This document shows, in pieces, positions 9,361-19,071 of a stretch of 64,000 nucleotides of DNA. Source of the stretch: Hydrogenophilus sp. (lineage in GTDB: Bacteria; Pseudomonadota; Gammaproteobacteria; Burkholderiales; Thiobacillaceae); contig DYFK01000004.1 in NCBI GenBank assembly GCA_020725265.1, positions 88,460-152,459 on the forward strand. The letters are read 5' to 3'. Under the pieces are notes generated by a model, which was given only the letters and a program-made list of their open reading frames with translations, ran no database searches and was not told the origin of the DNA. The position numbers were made by a program, and so were the translations under genes. The first letter of the stretch is position 1; each line of letters starts with the position of its first letter.

Positions 9361-10698
9361 TCAGGACTCGTTGTCCAGGCGCTTTTCCACGTAGGCGCGA
9401 TCGCGCGCCTGACGCACCCAATCCTCGAAGGCTTCCTCCGACTTGCGCTCGCGGATGGCGCGCCTGGCCTCCAGACGCTGGCGCTCCTGGGTGACGTCCT
9501 GATCGCGCCGTTCCAGCACCTGGATCAGATGCCAGCCGAACGGCGACTGCACCGGCGCCGACACCTCGCCCGGCTTGAGCGCGTCCATCGCCCGCTCGAA
9601 CTCGGGCACGGTATCGCCCGGATTCAGCCAGTTCAGTTCGCCGCCCCGGCTGGCGGAAAGGTCATCGGAATGCGCCTTCGCCAGCGCCGCGAAATCGCCA
9701 CCGTGCTCGACGCGTTCCTTGAGTTGCAGCAGGCGGTTGCGCGCCTCGCTGTCACCGACCACTTCATTGGTCTTGACCAGGATGTGGCGCGCGCGCGTCT
9801 GCGTCACCACCAATTGCACGTTCTTGCCGCGCTTGTCGAGCAGCCGCAGGATGTGGAAACCATTGCCGCTGCGCAGCACCGGCGTCATCTCGCCCGGCTT
9901 GAGGTCGCGCACGGCATCGGCGAACAGGCTCGGCAGCTGGGCCTCGCCCCGCCAGCCGAGGTCGCCGCCCTGAATCGCGTTCTGGGCGTCGGAATAGGCC
10001 GCGGAAACCTGGGTGAAATCGGCGCCGACGGTCAGCTCCGCCCGCGCCTGGTCGGCCTTGGCGCGCAGCTCGGCGAGCTGTTCCGGGCTGGCGCCTTCCG
10101 GGGTCAGCACCAGGATGTGGGCAAGACGGTATTCGTCCCGGCGGTCGGCGTCGCGCGCCTGATTGGCCAGGTAATTGTCGATCTCGGCGTCGGTGACCAC
10201 CACGCGGTTCTCGACCTCGCGCTCGCGCAGCCGGGAAATGGTCATTTCCTGGCGGATCTGCTGGCGGAATTCGTCGAAATCGACGCCATCGGCGGCCAGC
10301 GCCTCCCGGAACGCCTCCGGCGACAGGTTGTTGCGCTGAGCGATGCGGGCGATGGCGCGGTCGAGGGCGACGCCGTCGAAGCGGATGTTGGTGTCCTCCG
10401 CGATCTTCATCAGCACGCTCTCGGTGATCATGCGCTCCAGCAACTGTCGTTCAAGCAGGCGGCGCGGCGGCGCCGGCGCGCGCTGTTCGGCGATCTGGCG
10501 CAGGGCGCGCTCGACCCGGCGCTGAAGTTCGTATTCGGTGATGACGCCGTTGTCGACCACGGCGACGATGCGGTCGATCTCGACCGGCGCGGCAACCGCG
10601 CCGGTCAGGCAGAGACTCAGCAACAGCGCGGCGACGGTCTTGCGCGGGCGCTCAGAAACCGTTCCGGGGATCTTGGATGAACTCGCTACTCTGGACAT
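9361..10698 (-). CDS. surA: Periplasmic chaperone and peptidyl-prolyl isomerase SurA
   Basis: 445 residues: an N-terminal signal peptide (hydrophobic core VAALLLSLCLTGAVAAP), the SurA N-domain beginning IDRIVAVVDNGVITEYEL, and two parvulin (PPIC) domains at about residues 185-285 (YRLAHILV to GGDLGWR) and 295-400 (TRARHILV to GWHLIQVLERR). SurA escorts unfolded outer-membrane proteins, including LptD, to the BAM complex. It overlaps the 3' end of lptD by 47 bases with the ATG chosen. The n-region is then rather long, and a shorter non-ATG start is possible. The lptD-surA order is conserved in proteobacteria. Confidence 0.95.
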   Translation of the reverse strand: MSRVASSSKIPGTVSERPRKTVAALLLSLCLTGAVAAPVEIDRIVAVVDNGVITEYELQRRVERALRQIAEQRAPAPPRRLLERQLLERMITESVLMKIAEDTNIRFDGVALDRAIARIAQRNNLSPEAFREALAADGVDFDEFRQQIRQEMTISRLREREVENRVVVTDAEIDNYLANQARDADRRDEYRLAHILVLTPEGASPEQLAELRAKADQARAELTVGADFTQVSAAYSDAQNAIQGGDLGWRGEAQLPSLFADAVRDLKPGEMTPVLRSGNGFHILRLLDKRGKNVQLVVTQTRARHILVKTNEVVGDSEARNRLLQLKERVEHGGDFAALAKAHSDDLSASRGGELNWLNPGDTVPEFERAMDALKPGEVSAPVQSPFGWHLIQVLERRDQDVTQERQRLEARRAIRERKSEEAFEDWVRQARDRAYVEKRLDNES

Positions 10699-12922
10699 AA
10701 CCGCTGATGCTCCGTTTCAGGACGTCGTGGGGGTTGGGGCCGAGCTTGGTCAGACCCCGCAATTCGAGTTGCAGGAAGAAGGCGCTGGTGTCCTTGTTCT
10801 CGGTGGTCGCCAGGCGTTGCAGGACGCCACGCAGGGTCCAGCAGCCGGCGTTGTATTCGAAGCCGGCCAGACCCTCGACCAGGCTGCGGTCCCGGATCGA
10901 ATAGTTCAGGCGGCCAAGACCGTACCAGTTCGGCGCCAGCGGCCACTGGAACGACACATCGATCTGGTCGACCGAGTCGCGGGTGTAACGATAGTCGGCG
11001 TTGATCGCGCGGCCGGGGCCGTCACGCCAGCCGCCGCCGAGGTTGGCCTTGACCAGGTCGCCACTGTCGGTGTCGTACTGGACGCCGGCGCCGAAGCGCA
11101 GCCGTGGCGTCACCTGGCCGCCAATCTGGGCGAGCAGGTCGGTGGCCTTGCTCTCGCGCGGTTTCTGGCCGGGCAGCGCGACCCTGGGCGTGGAGAAGTA
11201 GTAGCGCTGGCCGAAGGTGACCTGGAGGCGCTCGACGCCGGTATCGTGGTCGAGGAAACGCGAGGTCAGCGCCAGCGTGAGCTGGTTGGCGTCGTTGAAG
11301 CGGTCGACGCCGTTGAAATTGTTCTCGGTGAACAACTGGTCGAACGAAAGATCGCTGTCGCCGCTGTCGAACACCGGGATCCGCGACTGCTCGCGGTAGG
11401 GCGCGTACACGTAGAACAGCCGGGGTTCCAGGGTCTGGATGAAATCCCGGCCCCGGAAATGCAGGTCGCGTTCCAGGAACAGGCTGGAATCCAGGCTGAA
11501 CACCGGCAGGCTCAGGTTGGCGTCCTCGAATCCGCCGGCCGGCGCCACCGCCAGGCTGTCGGCGAGGCCGCGGGTATCGTCTTCCAGGACGTAGCGCGAC
11601 AGATGCCAGCCCAGGCGCGGGGTCACGCTGGCATAGGCGGTGCGCATCGGGAAACTCAGGCTGGGATAGGCGTACAGGCGTCCGCCCTGCACCCGGGTGC
11701 CGGCCTGGTGGTCGAAATAGGTGAACTCGCCGGCGAAGTCGAAACGCATGTCGCGGTCCATCAGACGCGGCTGGCTGGCGCTCAAGGTCAGGCGCGGCAC
11801 CCGGTGGTAGGGCTCGACGATCGGCGCCTTCGGATCCTGCAGGGTCTGGTAGCGCTGCACCAGACCGCTCGCCCGCCACCAGCCGCCGTCGTAATGCAGA
11901 CTGCCCTGGCGTGGCAGGTTGACGCGCGAGGTCTGGTTGACCAGGTTGGACAGCTCCGCGAAATAGAGATCGTCGGACACCGTTTCGTATTCGATGTCGC
12001 CCGACCAGCGCGCGTCGAAGCGATGCCGGTGGCGCAGCAAACCACGGTAGCGGGTGCGCTTGGCAACGGCGTCGCCGGGCAGCAGCTCGACGCTGACGTC
12101 GCCACCGTAGTCCGGTTCCAGATACCGGAATTCGCCGCCGAGCTGGAGGCCGCGCCGGGTCATCAGGCGTGGCGTGATGGTGGCGTCGCGGTTGGGCGCG
12201 ATGTTCCAGTACCAGGGCGCGATCAGTTCCAGGCCGCGCTCGTTGGAAACCCCGTAGGCCGGCGTCAGGAAACCGCTCTTGCGGCGGTCATCAAGCGCGA
12301 AATCCATCCACGGCGCGTACAGGATGGGCGTGCCCAGGTATTCGATGCTGACCTTGCGCGCGGAGCCCAGACTGGCGACGTAATCGAGTTCCAGGCTGTC
12401 GGTCCTCAGATACCAGTCGTCGTCGCCGGGCCGGCAGGTGGTGTAGCTGGCCCGCTCCATGCGGTAGACGTCGCGGCCGGCGAATTCCAGACGGTCGGTG
12501 GCGCCGCGCGCGTACTTGCCGTCATCGCTGTGCAACTGGAAACTGACGTCGCGCATCTCGCCCAGGCGGTCGCTCAGCTTGAGCCGGAGCTCGCTGCCCT
12601 CGACCCGGTCGCGATCGCGGATGAACACCACCTTCCCCCGCGCGCGCGCCTCGTCCTCGATCTGGTCGTAGCGCAGCCAGTCGGCCTCGATGCGTTCGCG
12701 CGGGTTGCTCAGGATCACCCGGCCCTCGGCGACCAGATCGCGCTCGGCGTGGCCTTCCAACCGGTCGGCCTCGACCTGGGTCGGCCCGGCCGGGGCGGCT
12801 GAAGCCAGCCTGGCGTCCGCTTTCAACGCCACCGGCGACGCGGCGAACGCCTCCACGCAGGCCGCCACCAGGCAGAGGGGAAGCAACAGGCGCTTGCAAG
12901 GGGGCGCGGCGGAGAGCGGCAT
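10652..12922 (-). CDS. lptD: LPS-assembly outer-membrane protein LptD
   Basis: 756 residues, usual for LptD. A signal peptide (LLLPLCLVAACVEAFAA) is followed by an LptA-like jelly-roll segment (VEADRLEGHAERDLVAEGRV, then WLRYDQIEDEARARGKVVFI) and a long beta-barrel domain with aromatic, alternating strands. It forms the outer-membrane gate that inserts lipopolysaccharide with LptE. The open frame continues to 13831, but that extension is antisense to amgK and shows no similarity, so the start is placed at the MPLSAAPPCK ATG. It is divergent from amgK and followed by surA, an arrangement also known in Pseudomonas. Confidence 0.95.
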   Translation of the reverse strand: MPLSAAPPCKRLLLPLCLVAACVEAFAASPVALKADARLASAAPAGPTQVEADRLEGHAERDLVAEGRVILSNPRERIEADWLRYDQIEDEARARGKVVFIRDRDRVEGSELRLKLSDRLGEMRDVSFQLHSDDGKYARGATDRLEFAGRDVYRMERASYTTCRPGDDDWYLRTDSLELDYVASLGSARKVSIEYLGTPILYAPWMDFALDDRRKSGFLTPAYGVSNERGLELIAPWYWNIAPNRDATITPRLMTRRGLQLGGEFRYLEPDYGGDVSVELLPGDAVAKRTRYRGLLRHRHRFDARWSGDIEYETVSDDLYFAELSNLVNQTSRVNLPRQGSLHYDGGWWRASGLVQRYQTLQDPKAPIVEPYHRVPRLTLSASQPRLMDRDMRFDFAGEFTYFDHQAGTRVQGGRLYAYPSLSFPMRTAYASVTPRLGWHLSRYVLEDDTRGLADSLAVAPAGGFEDANLSLPVFSLDSSLFLERDLHFRGRDFIQTLEPRLFYVYAPYREQSRIPVFDSGDSDLSFDQLFTENNFNGVDRFNDANQLTLALTSRFLDHDTGVERLQVTFGQRYYFSTPRVALPGQKPRESKATDLLAQIGGQVTPRLRFGAGVQYDTDSGDLVKANLGGGWRDGPGRAINADYRYTRDSVDQIDVSFQWPLAPNWYGLGRLNYSIRDRSLVEGLAGFEYNAGCWTLRGVLQRLATTENKDTSAFFLQLELRGLTKLGPNPHDVLKRSISGYVQSSEFIQDPRNGF

Positions 12923-12964
12923 GGAGGGATGGAGTAGAATTCGGGCGCTTTTTTCGAACGCCGG

Positions 12965-12970
12965 ATTATA
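12965..12970 (-). promoter_or_regulatory. Probable -10 box of the lptD-surA promoter
   Basis: A perfect TATAAT on the minus strand, 43 bases upstream of the lptD ATG, in the 51-base gap between lptD and amgK. A convincing -35 is less clear: GCGTTG lies 18 bases further upstream. The transcript would start near 12958. Confidence 0.5.
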
Positions 12971-12973
12971 GCT

Positions 12974-13981
12974 TTGGAACCCGCCCCGCAACGCCCGCGA
13001 CGTCTCGCCGCCTGGGTCGCCGACTCCCTGCCCAAGCCGCTCCTCGATCTTTCCCCCGCTTCCGCCGACGCCAGTTTCCGGCGTTATTTCCGCGCCCGCA
13101 CCGCGACCGGCAGCTTCATCGTCATGGACGCGCCGCCCAGTCACGAGGATTGCCGACCGTTCCTGCATGTCGCCCGACTGTTCCGCGCGGCCGGCGCCAA
13201 CACCCCGGAAATCCTGGCGGAGAACCTGGAGGAAGGCTTCCTGCTGCTGTCCGATTTCGGCGACACCACCTATCTGATGGCACTCGACGACGCCAGCGCC
13301 GACCGCCTCTACAGTGACGCCAACGCGGCGCTGATCAGGATCCAGCAGGCCAGTCGCGCCGGCGAGCTGCCCGAGTACGACCGCGAATTGCTGCTGCGCG
13401 AGCTGAACCTGTTCCCGGACTGGTATCTGACAAGGCATCTCGACTTCACGCTCTCCGCTGAACAGCGGACCGTCCTGGAACGGACCTTCGACGCCATCCT
13501 CGCCAACAACCTGGCGCAACCCCGGGTCTACGTGCATCGCGACTGGCACTCGCGCAACCTGATGGTGACCGCCGCCGACAATCCCGGCGTGCTCGATTTC
13601 CAGGACGCGGTCCACGGCCCGATCACCTACGACCTCGCCTCGATCTACAAGGACGCCTACATCCGCTGGGACGAGGAGCGCGTGCTCGACTGGCTGGTGC
13701 GCTACTGGCAGGCGGCGCGCAAGGCCGGCCTGCCGGCGCGCGCGGACTTCGGCGAGTTCTACCGCGATTTCGAATGGATGGGCGCGCAACGCCACATCAA
13801 GGTGCTCGGCATCTTCGCCCGCCTCTGCCACCGCGACGGCAAGGACGGCTATCTCCAGGACATGCCGCTGGTCATGGATTACCTGCGCAAGACCTGCGCG
13901 CGCTACAACGGCCTCGGCGATTTCCTGCGTCTGCTCGACGAGATCGAGAACCGCCAGGCCCAGGTCGGCTACACCTTCTGA
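12974..13981 (+). CDS. amgK: Anomeric N-acetylmuramate/N-acetylglucosamine kinase AmgK
   Basis: 335 residues with an aminoglycoside-phosphotransferase fold. The catalytic loop is [13 protein letters not shown] (residue about 185) and the metal-binding [16 protein letters not shown] follows. AmgK phosphorylates MurNAc or GlcNAc at C1, feeding MurU in the recycling route that bypasses de novo UDP-MurNAc synthesis and gives fosfomycin tolerance in pseudomonads. The first codon is TTG, with no strong ribosome site. Its stop overlaps the murU start (TGATG), implying translational coupling. The divergent lptD neighbour matches the known Pseudomonas arrangement. Confidence 0.92.
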   Translation: MEPAPQRPRRLAAWVADSLPKPLLDLSPASADASFRRYFRARTATGSFIVMDAPPSHEDCRPFLHVARLFRAAGANTPEILAENLEEGFLLLSDFGDTTYLMALDDASADRLYSDANAALIRIQQASRAGELPEYDRELLLRELNLFPDWYLTRHLDFTLSAEQRTVLERTFDAILANNLAQPRVYVHRDWHSRNLMVTAADNPGVLDFQDAVHGPITYDLASIYKDAYIRWDEERVLDWLVRYWQAARKAGLPARADFGEFYRDFEWMGAQRHIKVLGIFARLCHRDGKDGYLQDMPLVMDYLRKTCARYNGLGDFLRLLDEIENRQAQVGYTF

Positions 13982-14706
13982 TGACCGTGCCCACCGCCCC
14001 GTTCAAGGCCATGATCCTGGCCGCCGGCTTCGGCGAGCGCATGCGCCCGCTCACCGACCACACGCCCAAGCCGCTGCTGGTCGCCGGCGGCAAACCGTTG
14101 ATCGTCTGGCGGATCGAGCACCTGCGTCGCGCCGGCTTCGTCGACCTGGTGATCAACCATGCCCACCTCGGCCAGCGGATCGAGGCGGCGTTGGGCGATG
14201 GCGCCGGTCTCGGCGTCGCCATCCGCTATTCCGCCGAAGCGGAACCGCTGGAAACCGCCGGCGGCATCGCCAGCGCCCTGCCCCTGCTCGGCGCCGCGCC
14301 GTTCCTGGTCACCAACAGCGACATCCATGCCGATTTCGATTACGCCCGCCTGCTGCCGGTGCTGCGCGCCATGGCCGACAACGCCGATCACCTCGCCCAT
14401 CTGGTTCTGGTCGACAATCCGCCCCAGCACGCCGGTGGTGATTTCGTGCTCGAAGCCGGCCGGGTCCGGGACCGCGCCGGCCCCGAGGACGCCGCCGCCA
14501 TGCAGACCTTTTCCGGCATCGGCTGTTACCGGCCGGAACTGTTCGCCGGCATCGAACCCGGCACCAAGGCCAGACTGGCGCCGCTGCTGCGCGCGGCGAT
14601 GGCGCGTGGACAAGTCACCGGCGAACACCACGCCGGCCGCTGGCGGGACATCGGCACGCCGGAACGGCTGGCCGCGCTCGACAAGGAGCTCGAACATGCG
14701 ACCTGA
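13981..14706 (+). CDS. murU: N-acetylmuramate alpha-1-phosphate uridylyltransferase MurU
   Basis: 241 residues of nucleotidyltransferase fold. The N-terminal signature [20 protein letters not shown] and KPLL are the nucleotide-binding loop; NSDIHADF is the metal-binding aspartate region; [16 protein letters not shown] is the usual C-terminal motif. The enzyme converts MurNAc-1-phosphate and UTP to UDP-MurNAc. A longer frame begins at 13774, but the ATG at 13981 overlaps the amgK stop by one base and fits the family start. It is followed by pepP, which begins 11 bases before the murU stop. Confidence 0.93.
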   Translation: MTVPTAPFKAMILAAGFGERMRPLTDHTPKPLLVAGGKPLIVWRIEHLRRAGFVDLVINHAHLGQRIEAALGDGAGLGVAIRYSAEAEPLETAGGIASALPLLGAAPFLVTNSDIHADFDYARLLPVLRAMADNADHLAHLVLVDNPPQHAGGDFVLEAGRVRDRAGPEDAAAMQTFSGIGCYRPELFAGIEPGTKARLAPLLRAAMARGQVTGEHHAGRWRDIGTPERLAALDKELEHAT

Positions 14707-16015
14707 TATCGCCACGCACCGCGCCCGCCGCGCCCGCCTGCTCAAGACCATGGGCGAAGGCGTACTGATCCTGGCCACCGCGCCGGAGGCGATCCGCAAC
14801 CGCGATGCCCACTACCCCTACCGTTTCGACAGCCATTTCTATTACCTGACCGGCTTCCCGGAACCGGAAGCGGTACTGGTGCTGATCGGCGCGCGCGCCG
14901 GCAAACGCGCGCGCCAGATCCTGTTCTGCCGCGAGAAGAACCTGGAGCGTGAAATTTGGGACGGCCACCGGCACGGGCCGAAGGCGGCCAGGACCGCCTT
15001 CGGCTTCGACGCCGCCTATCCGATCGGGGAACTCGACAAGCGTCTGCCGACGCTGCTGGAGAACCAGCCGCGCGTCTGTTACCCGTTCGGCGCCGACGCC
15101 GCCTGGGACGCCCGCGTGATGGCCTGGATCAACACGGTGCGCGGCCGCGCGCGCGCCGGCGTCGGCGCGCCCGGCGCCATCACCGACGCCCATGCGCTGA
15201 TCGACGAGATGCGCCTGATCAAGGACCCGCACGAACTCGACCTGATGCAACACGCCGCCGACATCTCCGCCGCCGGCCACCGCGCCGCGCTGCGCGTCTG
15301 CCGGCCGGGCCTGGGCGAATGGCAGATCGAGGCGGAGCTGTTGCGCGCGTTCCGCGCCGGCGGCTGCCAGGCGCCGGCCTATACGCCCATCGTCGCCGGC
15401 GGCGCCAACGCCTGCGTGCTGCACTACGTCAGCAACGACCGCGTGCTCGCCGACGGCGACCTGCTGCTGATCGACGCCGGCGGCGAATACCACGGCTACG
15501 CCGCCGACATCACCCGCACCTTTCCGGTCAACGGCCGCTTCTCGGCGGCGCAGAAGGACGTCCATGAAATCGTGCTGGCCGCCCAGGATGCCGCCATCGC
15601 CGCGACCCGGCCCGGCAATGCCTGGAATGCCCCGCACGAGGCCGCGCTGCGCGTGCTGACGCAAGGCATGATCGACCTGAAACTACTGGCGGGCGAACTC
15701 GACGGCCTGCTGGAAAAGGAAGCCTACAAACGCTTCTACATGCACCGCACCGGCCATTGGCTCGGCCTCGACGTGCACGACGCCGGCGACTACAAGGTGG
15801 CCGGCGCCTGGCGCCCGCTGCAACCGGGCCAGTGCCTGACCGTGGAACCCGGCTTCTACATCCGCCGCGCCGATGACGTGCCGCCCGCGCTCTGGGACAT
15901 CGGCATCCGTATCGAGGACGACGTCGTCGTCACCGAGGACGGCTGCCGGGTGCTCACCGAAGCGGCGCCGAAATCCGTCGCCGCCATCGAGGAGGCGATG
16001 CGCGATGGCCGCTGA
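14696..16015 (+). CDS. pepP: Xaa-Pro aminopeptidase PepP
   Basis: 439 residues, the usual length. The N-terminal domain of aminopeptidase P ([17 protein letters not shown]) is followed by the pita-bread catalytic domain with all metal ligands visible: [20 protein letters not shown] (two Asp), [13 protein letters not shown] (His), LTVEPGFYI (Glu) and [13 protein letters not shown] (Glu). It removes N-terminal residues preceding proline in the cytoplasm. It overlaps murU at its start and ubiH at its end, so amgK-murU-pepP-ubiH is probably one operon. PepP followed by UbiH is a common pairing in proteobacteria. Confidence 0.96.
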   Translation: MRPDIATHRARRARLLKTMGEGVLILATAPEAIRNRDAHYPYRFDSHFYYLTGFPEPEAVLVLIGARAGKRARQILFCREKNLEREIWDGHRHGPKAARTAFGFDAAYPIGELDKRLPTLLENQPRVCYPFGADAAWDARVMAWINTVRGRARAGVGAPGAITDAHALIDEMRLIKDPHELDLMQHAADISAAGHRAALRVCRPGLGEWQIEAELLRAFRAGGCQAPAYTPIVAGGANACVLHYVSNDRVLADGDLLLIDAGGEYHGYAADITRTFPVNGRFSAAQKDVHEIVLAAQDAAIAATRPGNAWNAPHEAALRVLTQGMIDLKLLAGELDGLLEKEAYKRFYMHRTGHWLGLDVHDAGDYKVAGAWRPLQPGQCLTVEPGFYIRRADDVPPALWDIGIRIEDDVVVTEDGCRVLTEAAPKSVAAIEEAMRDGR

Positions 16016-17186
16016 AGCTCCCGATCACGCCGATCTGGTCATCGTCGGCGGCGGTCCGGTCGGCGCCGCGCTGGCGGCCGGCCTGGAAGACAGCGGCCTG
16101 ACGGTGGTGGCGCTGGAGGCGCGCGCCCGTCTGGAAGCGCCCGACCCGCGCGCGATCGCGCTGGCGCACGGCGCCCGTCTGATCCTGGAGCGTCTGGGCG
16201 CCTGGCAAAACCTGGCCGGACGCGCCACGCCGATCACCCACATCCACGTTTCCCAGCGTGGCGGCCTCGGCCGCGCCGAACTCAGCGCGGCGGACGTCGG
16301 CGTGCCGGCGCTCGGTTATGTCGCCGAATATGGCGACCTGTACGCCGCGCTGGCCACCCGGTTGCTCGATTGCGGCGCCGACGTGATCACCGGCGCGCGA
16401 GTCGAGGCGGTGAACGCCACTTCCGGCTACGCCGCCGTGCGTTACCGGCGCGACGGCGCGGAGCGTCTGATCACGGCCGATCTGGTGGTGCTTTCGGAAG
16501 GCGGCAGGAGCCTGCCGGCCGAGTTGCGCCAGGACAAGGATTACGGTCAGTCCGCCGTGGTCTGTCCGGTGCGCGTCGAACGTCCGCACGCCGGCCGCGC
16601 TTACGAACGCTTCACCCCGGACGGCCCGATCGCGCTGCTGCCGCTCGGCGCCGCCGACGGTCACGACTACGCGCTGGTCTGGACCACGCCGGGCGACCAG
16701 GTCGAAGCCCGCCTGGGGTTGTCCGACGATGCCTTCCTGGCCAGCCTGCGCGCCGCCTTCGGCGACCGCCAGGGCCGATTCCTGAGCGCCGGCGCGCGCG
16801 CCGCCTTCCCGCTCCGGTTGAGCCTGGCGGCGCCGTCCGCATCGCATCGCATCGTGCGCGTCGGCAATGCCGCGCATGTGCTGCACCCGGTCGCCGGGCA
16901 AGGTTTCAATCTGGGTCTGCGTGACGCCTGGAAGCTTGCCCAGACCATCCTGGATACCCCGCGCGAGCGCCTGGGCGATGCCGGTCTGGCCCGGCGCCAT
17001 GCCGACGAGCGTCGGCTGGACGTGATCGGCGGCAGCCTGATGACCGACCTGCTGGTCGAAATCTTCACCGACGACCGCTTCCTGGTCCGGCACGCGCGCG
17101 GCGCCGCGCTGGCCCTGCTCGATCTGGCGCCGCCGCTGAAGCGGCTGTTCGCGCGCAAGATGATGTTCGGCGCGCAGTCCTGGTAA
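16005..17186 (+). CDS. ubiH: Ubiquinone-biosynthesis FAD monooxygenase (UbiH family)
   Basis: 393 residues. FAD-binding Rossmann motif VIVGGGPVGAALAAGLEDSG at the start and the conserved GNAAHVLHPVAGQGFNLGLRD near residue 290 identify the UbiH/UbiF/Coq6 family. The place next to pepP favours UbiH (C4 hydroxylation in ubiquinone synthesis), though UbiF or UbiI activity cannot be told apart by eye. The central DG motif reads LSEGGRS instead of the usual ADG, an Asp-to-Glu change. The start at 16005 overlaps pepP by 11 bases; a longer frame from 15873 lies inside pepP. It converges on the DUF302 gene four bases away. Confidence 0.9.
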   Translation: MAAEAPDHADLVIVGGGPVGAALAAGLEDSGLTVVALEARARLEAPDPRAIALAHGARLILERLGAWQNLAGRATPITHIHVSQRGGLGRAELSAADVGVPALGYVAEYGDLYAALATRLLDCGADVITGARVEAVNATSGYAAVRYRRDGAERLITADLVVLSEGGRSLPAELRQDKDYGQSAVVCPVRVERPHAGRAYERFTPDGPIALLPLGAADGHDYALVWTTPGDQVEARLGLSDDAFLASLRAAFGDRQGRFLSAGARAAFPLRLSLAAPSASHRIVRVGNAAHVLHPVAGQGFNLGLRDAWKLAQTILDTPRERLGDAGLARRHADERRLDVIGGSLMTDLLVEIFTDDRFLVRHARGAALALLDLAPPLKRLFARKMMFGAQSW

Positions 17187-17190
17187 TGGC

Positions 17191-17658
17191 TCAGCGGGTG
17201 GCTTCGTCGACGATCTCGGCGAGCAGCTTGTCGATGTTCCGGAGCGCCTCGCGGGTCGCCTTATCCGCGCCCGGCGCCAGCGGCTTGCGATAGGCGACGA
17301 ACACGCGGGTCTCGTCCTTGGGCGTGGTGTAGAGGGAAATGATGTACGGGCAGAACGCGATGTTGGCCGGATCGGCCTCCATCTGCGCGCGCGACAGGTC
17401 GGATTTGCAGAACTCCACCTGCTCGCCGTGGACATAGACCTGGCGGGTGGCGCCCAGATCCTTGCCGGTGCGCGCCAGCATGTCGGCGATGTAGTTGAAA
17501 TGATTGATCTTGATGCCGCGCGATTCGATGGCCATGACCAGATCGTCGCGCACATCCTCGAACTTGCCGGTTTTCGACTTGATCACCAGATAGTCGCCGG
17601 CGGCGAACGCCGGACCGGCCATCAGCAACAGGGACAGCAGCAGGGAAAGGGTTTTCAT
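17191..17658 (-). CDS. Secreted DUF302-family protein
   Basis: 155 residues. Signal peptide MKTLSLLLSLLLMAGPAFA, then a DUF302-type domain: FEDVRDDLVMAIESRGIKIN, then VEFCKSDLSRAQMEADP and FCPYIISLYTTP, which are typical of the family. DUF302 proteins have a small alpha/beta fold and unknown function; some are linked to sulfur or redox genes. The two cysteines may form a disulfide in the periplasm. It is transcribed away from the TlpA-like gene, whose start lies 62 bases off. Confidence 0.85.
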   Translation of the reverse strand: MKTLSLLLSLLLMAGPAFAAGDYLVIKSKTGKFEDVRDDLVMAIESRGIKINHFNYIADMLARTGKDLGATRQVYVHGEQVEFCKSDLSRAQMEADPANIAFCPYIISLYTTPKDETRVFVAYRKPLAPGADKATREALRNIDKLLAEIVDEATR

Positions 17659-17719
17659 GATCGCGCTCCTGATTCGTGAAGCGGGCAATCTACTCAAAGC
17701 CGGCCGCGCGCGCATTGGT

Positions 17720-19030
17720 ATGAATGCCGGTCTCCGTCTGGTTCTGACCGTGCCTCTGGCCCTGGCGCTACTGGTGGTCGGCGGCGCGCGCGCCGATTTC
17801 GCCCTCGATGTCGGTGGCGGCGACCGCCTGGAAGTCAGGACCTGGGGCGACGGCCAGCGCGGCCCGCTGTTCGTCTGGCTGCTCAACCAGTATGGCGAGC
17901 GCGGCCGCGCCGATGCCTTGGCCGCCGCGCTGGCGGCGCGCGACGCTGGCGTCTGGCGCGTCGATCTGCTCGATTCCCTGCTGCTGGAACGCAGCGCCGA
18001 CGCGATCCGCTCGCTCGATGGCGCGCCGGTGGCGCGTTTGCTCGGCGCCGCCGTCGACGCCGCCGCCGGCCGGCCGGTGGTGCTGGTCGCCTGCGACCGC
18101 ATGGCCGCGCCGGCCTTGCGCGGCCTGCGCGCCTGGCAGCAAGCCGGCGGCGACAGCCGCGCGGTGGCCGGCGCGGTGCTGTTCTTCCCCAACCTGTACC
18201 GGGGCACGCCGGTGGCCGGCGAGGAGCCGGAGCTGCTCGGCATCGTCGCCGCCACCAACCTGCCGCTGGTGATCATACAGCCGGCGCTCGGTGCCCATCG
18301 CGCCCGCCTGCCGGCGTTGCTCGAGCGCTTGCGCGGCGGCGGCGGCCCGGCCTACGCCTGGCTGGTCGACGGCGTCCGCGACTACTACCTGATGCAAAGC
18401 GAGAAGCCGGTCAGCGAGAGCCTCCAGGAACTGGGTGGCCCGGTGCCGGCGGCGGTCGAACGCGCCATCGCCGACACGCCCACCCGCCTGCTGGCGGCGG
18501 CCCGGCTGCTGGCGGCGACGCCTCGGCCGACCCGGCCGGTCGCCATCGAACTCGGCGACGACCGGCCGACGCCGCCCGCCTACGGGTTCGTCGAGCGGCC
18601 GGCGCGACCGGCGCCCGATTTCGCGCTGATCGACGCCGACGGCGCCCACCACGCGCTCGCCGACCAGCGCGGCCGCGTCACCCTGGTCAACTTCTGGGCG
18701 ACCTGGTGTCCGCCCTGCGTGCATGAAATTCCGTCGATGAACCGGCTGGCGGCGGCCTACGATCCGGCCGAATTCGCCATCGTCTCGATCAACTTCAAGG
18801 AAGAGCCGGCGCACGTGCGCGCCTTCATGAAACGGGTGGCGGTCGATTTCCCGGTGCTGCTCGACCAGGACGGTCGGACTTCGGCGCGCTGGGGCGTGTT
18901 CGCCTTCCCCAGCTCCTTCCTGCTCGACCGTGCCGGCCGCGTGCGCTATTCGGTCAACACCGCGCTGGAATGGGACACTCCGGAGACGCGCGCGCTGATC
19001 GACCGGCTGCGCGCCGAGCCGGCGCCCTGA
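17720..19030 (+). CDS. Exported fusion: degenerate hydrolase-like domain plus TlpA-type thioredoxin
   Basis: 436 residues from MNAGLRLVLTV. A signal peptide or anchor (LVLTVPLALALLVVGGARA) is followed by about 260 residues with an alpha/beta-hydrolase-like pattern; at the expected nucleophile elbow the sequence is VACDRMAAP rather than G-x-S-x-G. The C-terminal 140 residues are a TlpA/ResA-type thioredoxin with active site WATWCPPC and the cis-proline loop FAFPSSFLLD. It should act as a periplasmic thiol reductase. The N-terminal function is unknown. A frame from 17657 overlaps the DUF302 start and is not used. It converges on lemA, 41 bases away. Confidence 0.85.
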   Translation: MNAGLRLVLTVPLALALLVVGGARADFALDVGGGDRLEVRTWGDGQRGPLFVWLLNQYGERGRADALAAALAARDAGVWRVDLLDSLLLERSADAIRSLDGAPVARLLGAAVDAAAGRPVVLVACDRMAAPALRGLRAWQQAGGDSRAVAGAVLFFPNLYRGTPVAGEEPELLGIVAATNLPLVIIQPALGAHRARLPALLERLRGGGGPAYAWLVDGVRDYYLMQSEKPVSESLQELGGPVPAAVERAIADTPTRLLAAARLLAATPRPTRPVAIELGDDRPTPPAYGFVERPARPAPDFALIDADGAHHALADQRGRVTLVNFWATWCPPCVHEIPSMNRLAAAYDPAEFAIVSINFKEEPAHVRAFMKRVAVDFPVLLDQDGRTSARWGVFAFPSSFLLDRAGRVRYSVNTALEWDTPETRALIDRLRAEPAP

Positions 19031-19071
19031 ACCGCCCCCCGGAACCGACGCCGCCGGCCGGCCGCCGACGT

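Noticed and set aside
12923-13831. N-terminal extension of the LptD frame
   Set aside because: Antisense to amgK and not similar to LptD; the signal peptide starts at 12922.
19031-19071. GC-rich palindrome between the TlpA fusion gene and lemA as a terminator
   Set aside because: The stem is imperfect and there is no T run.
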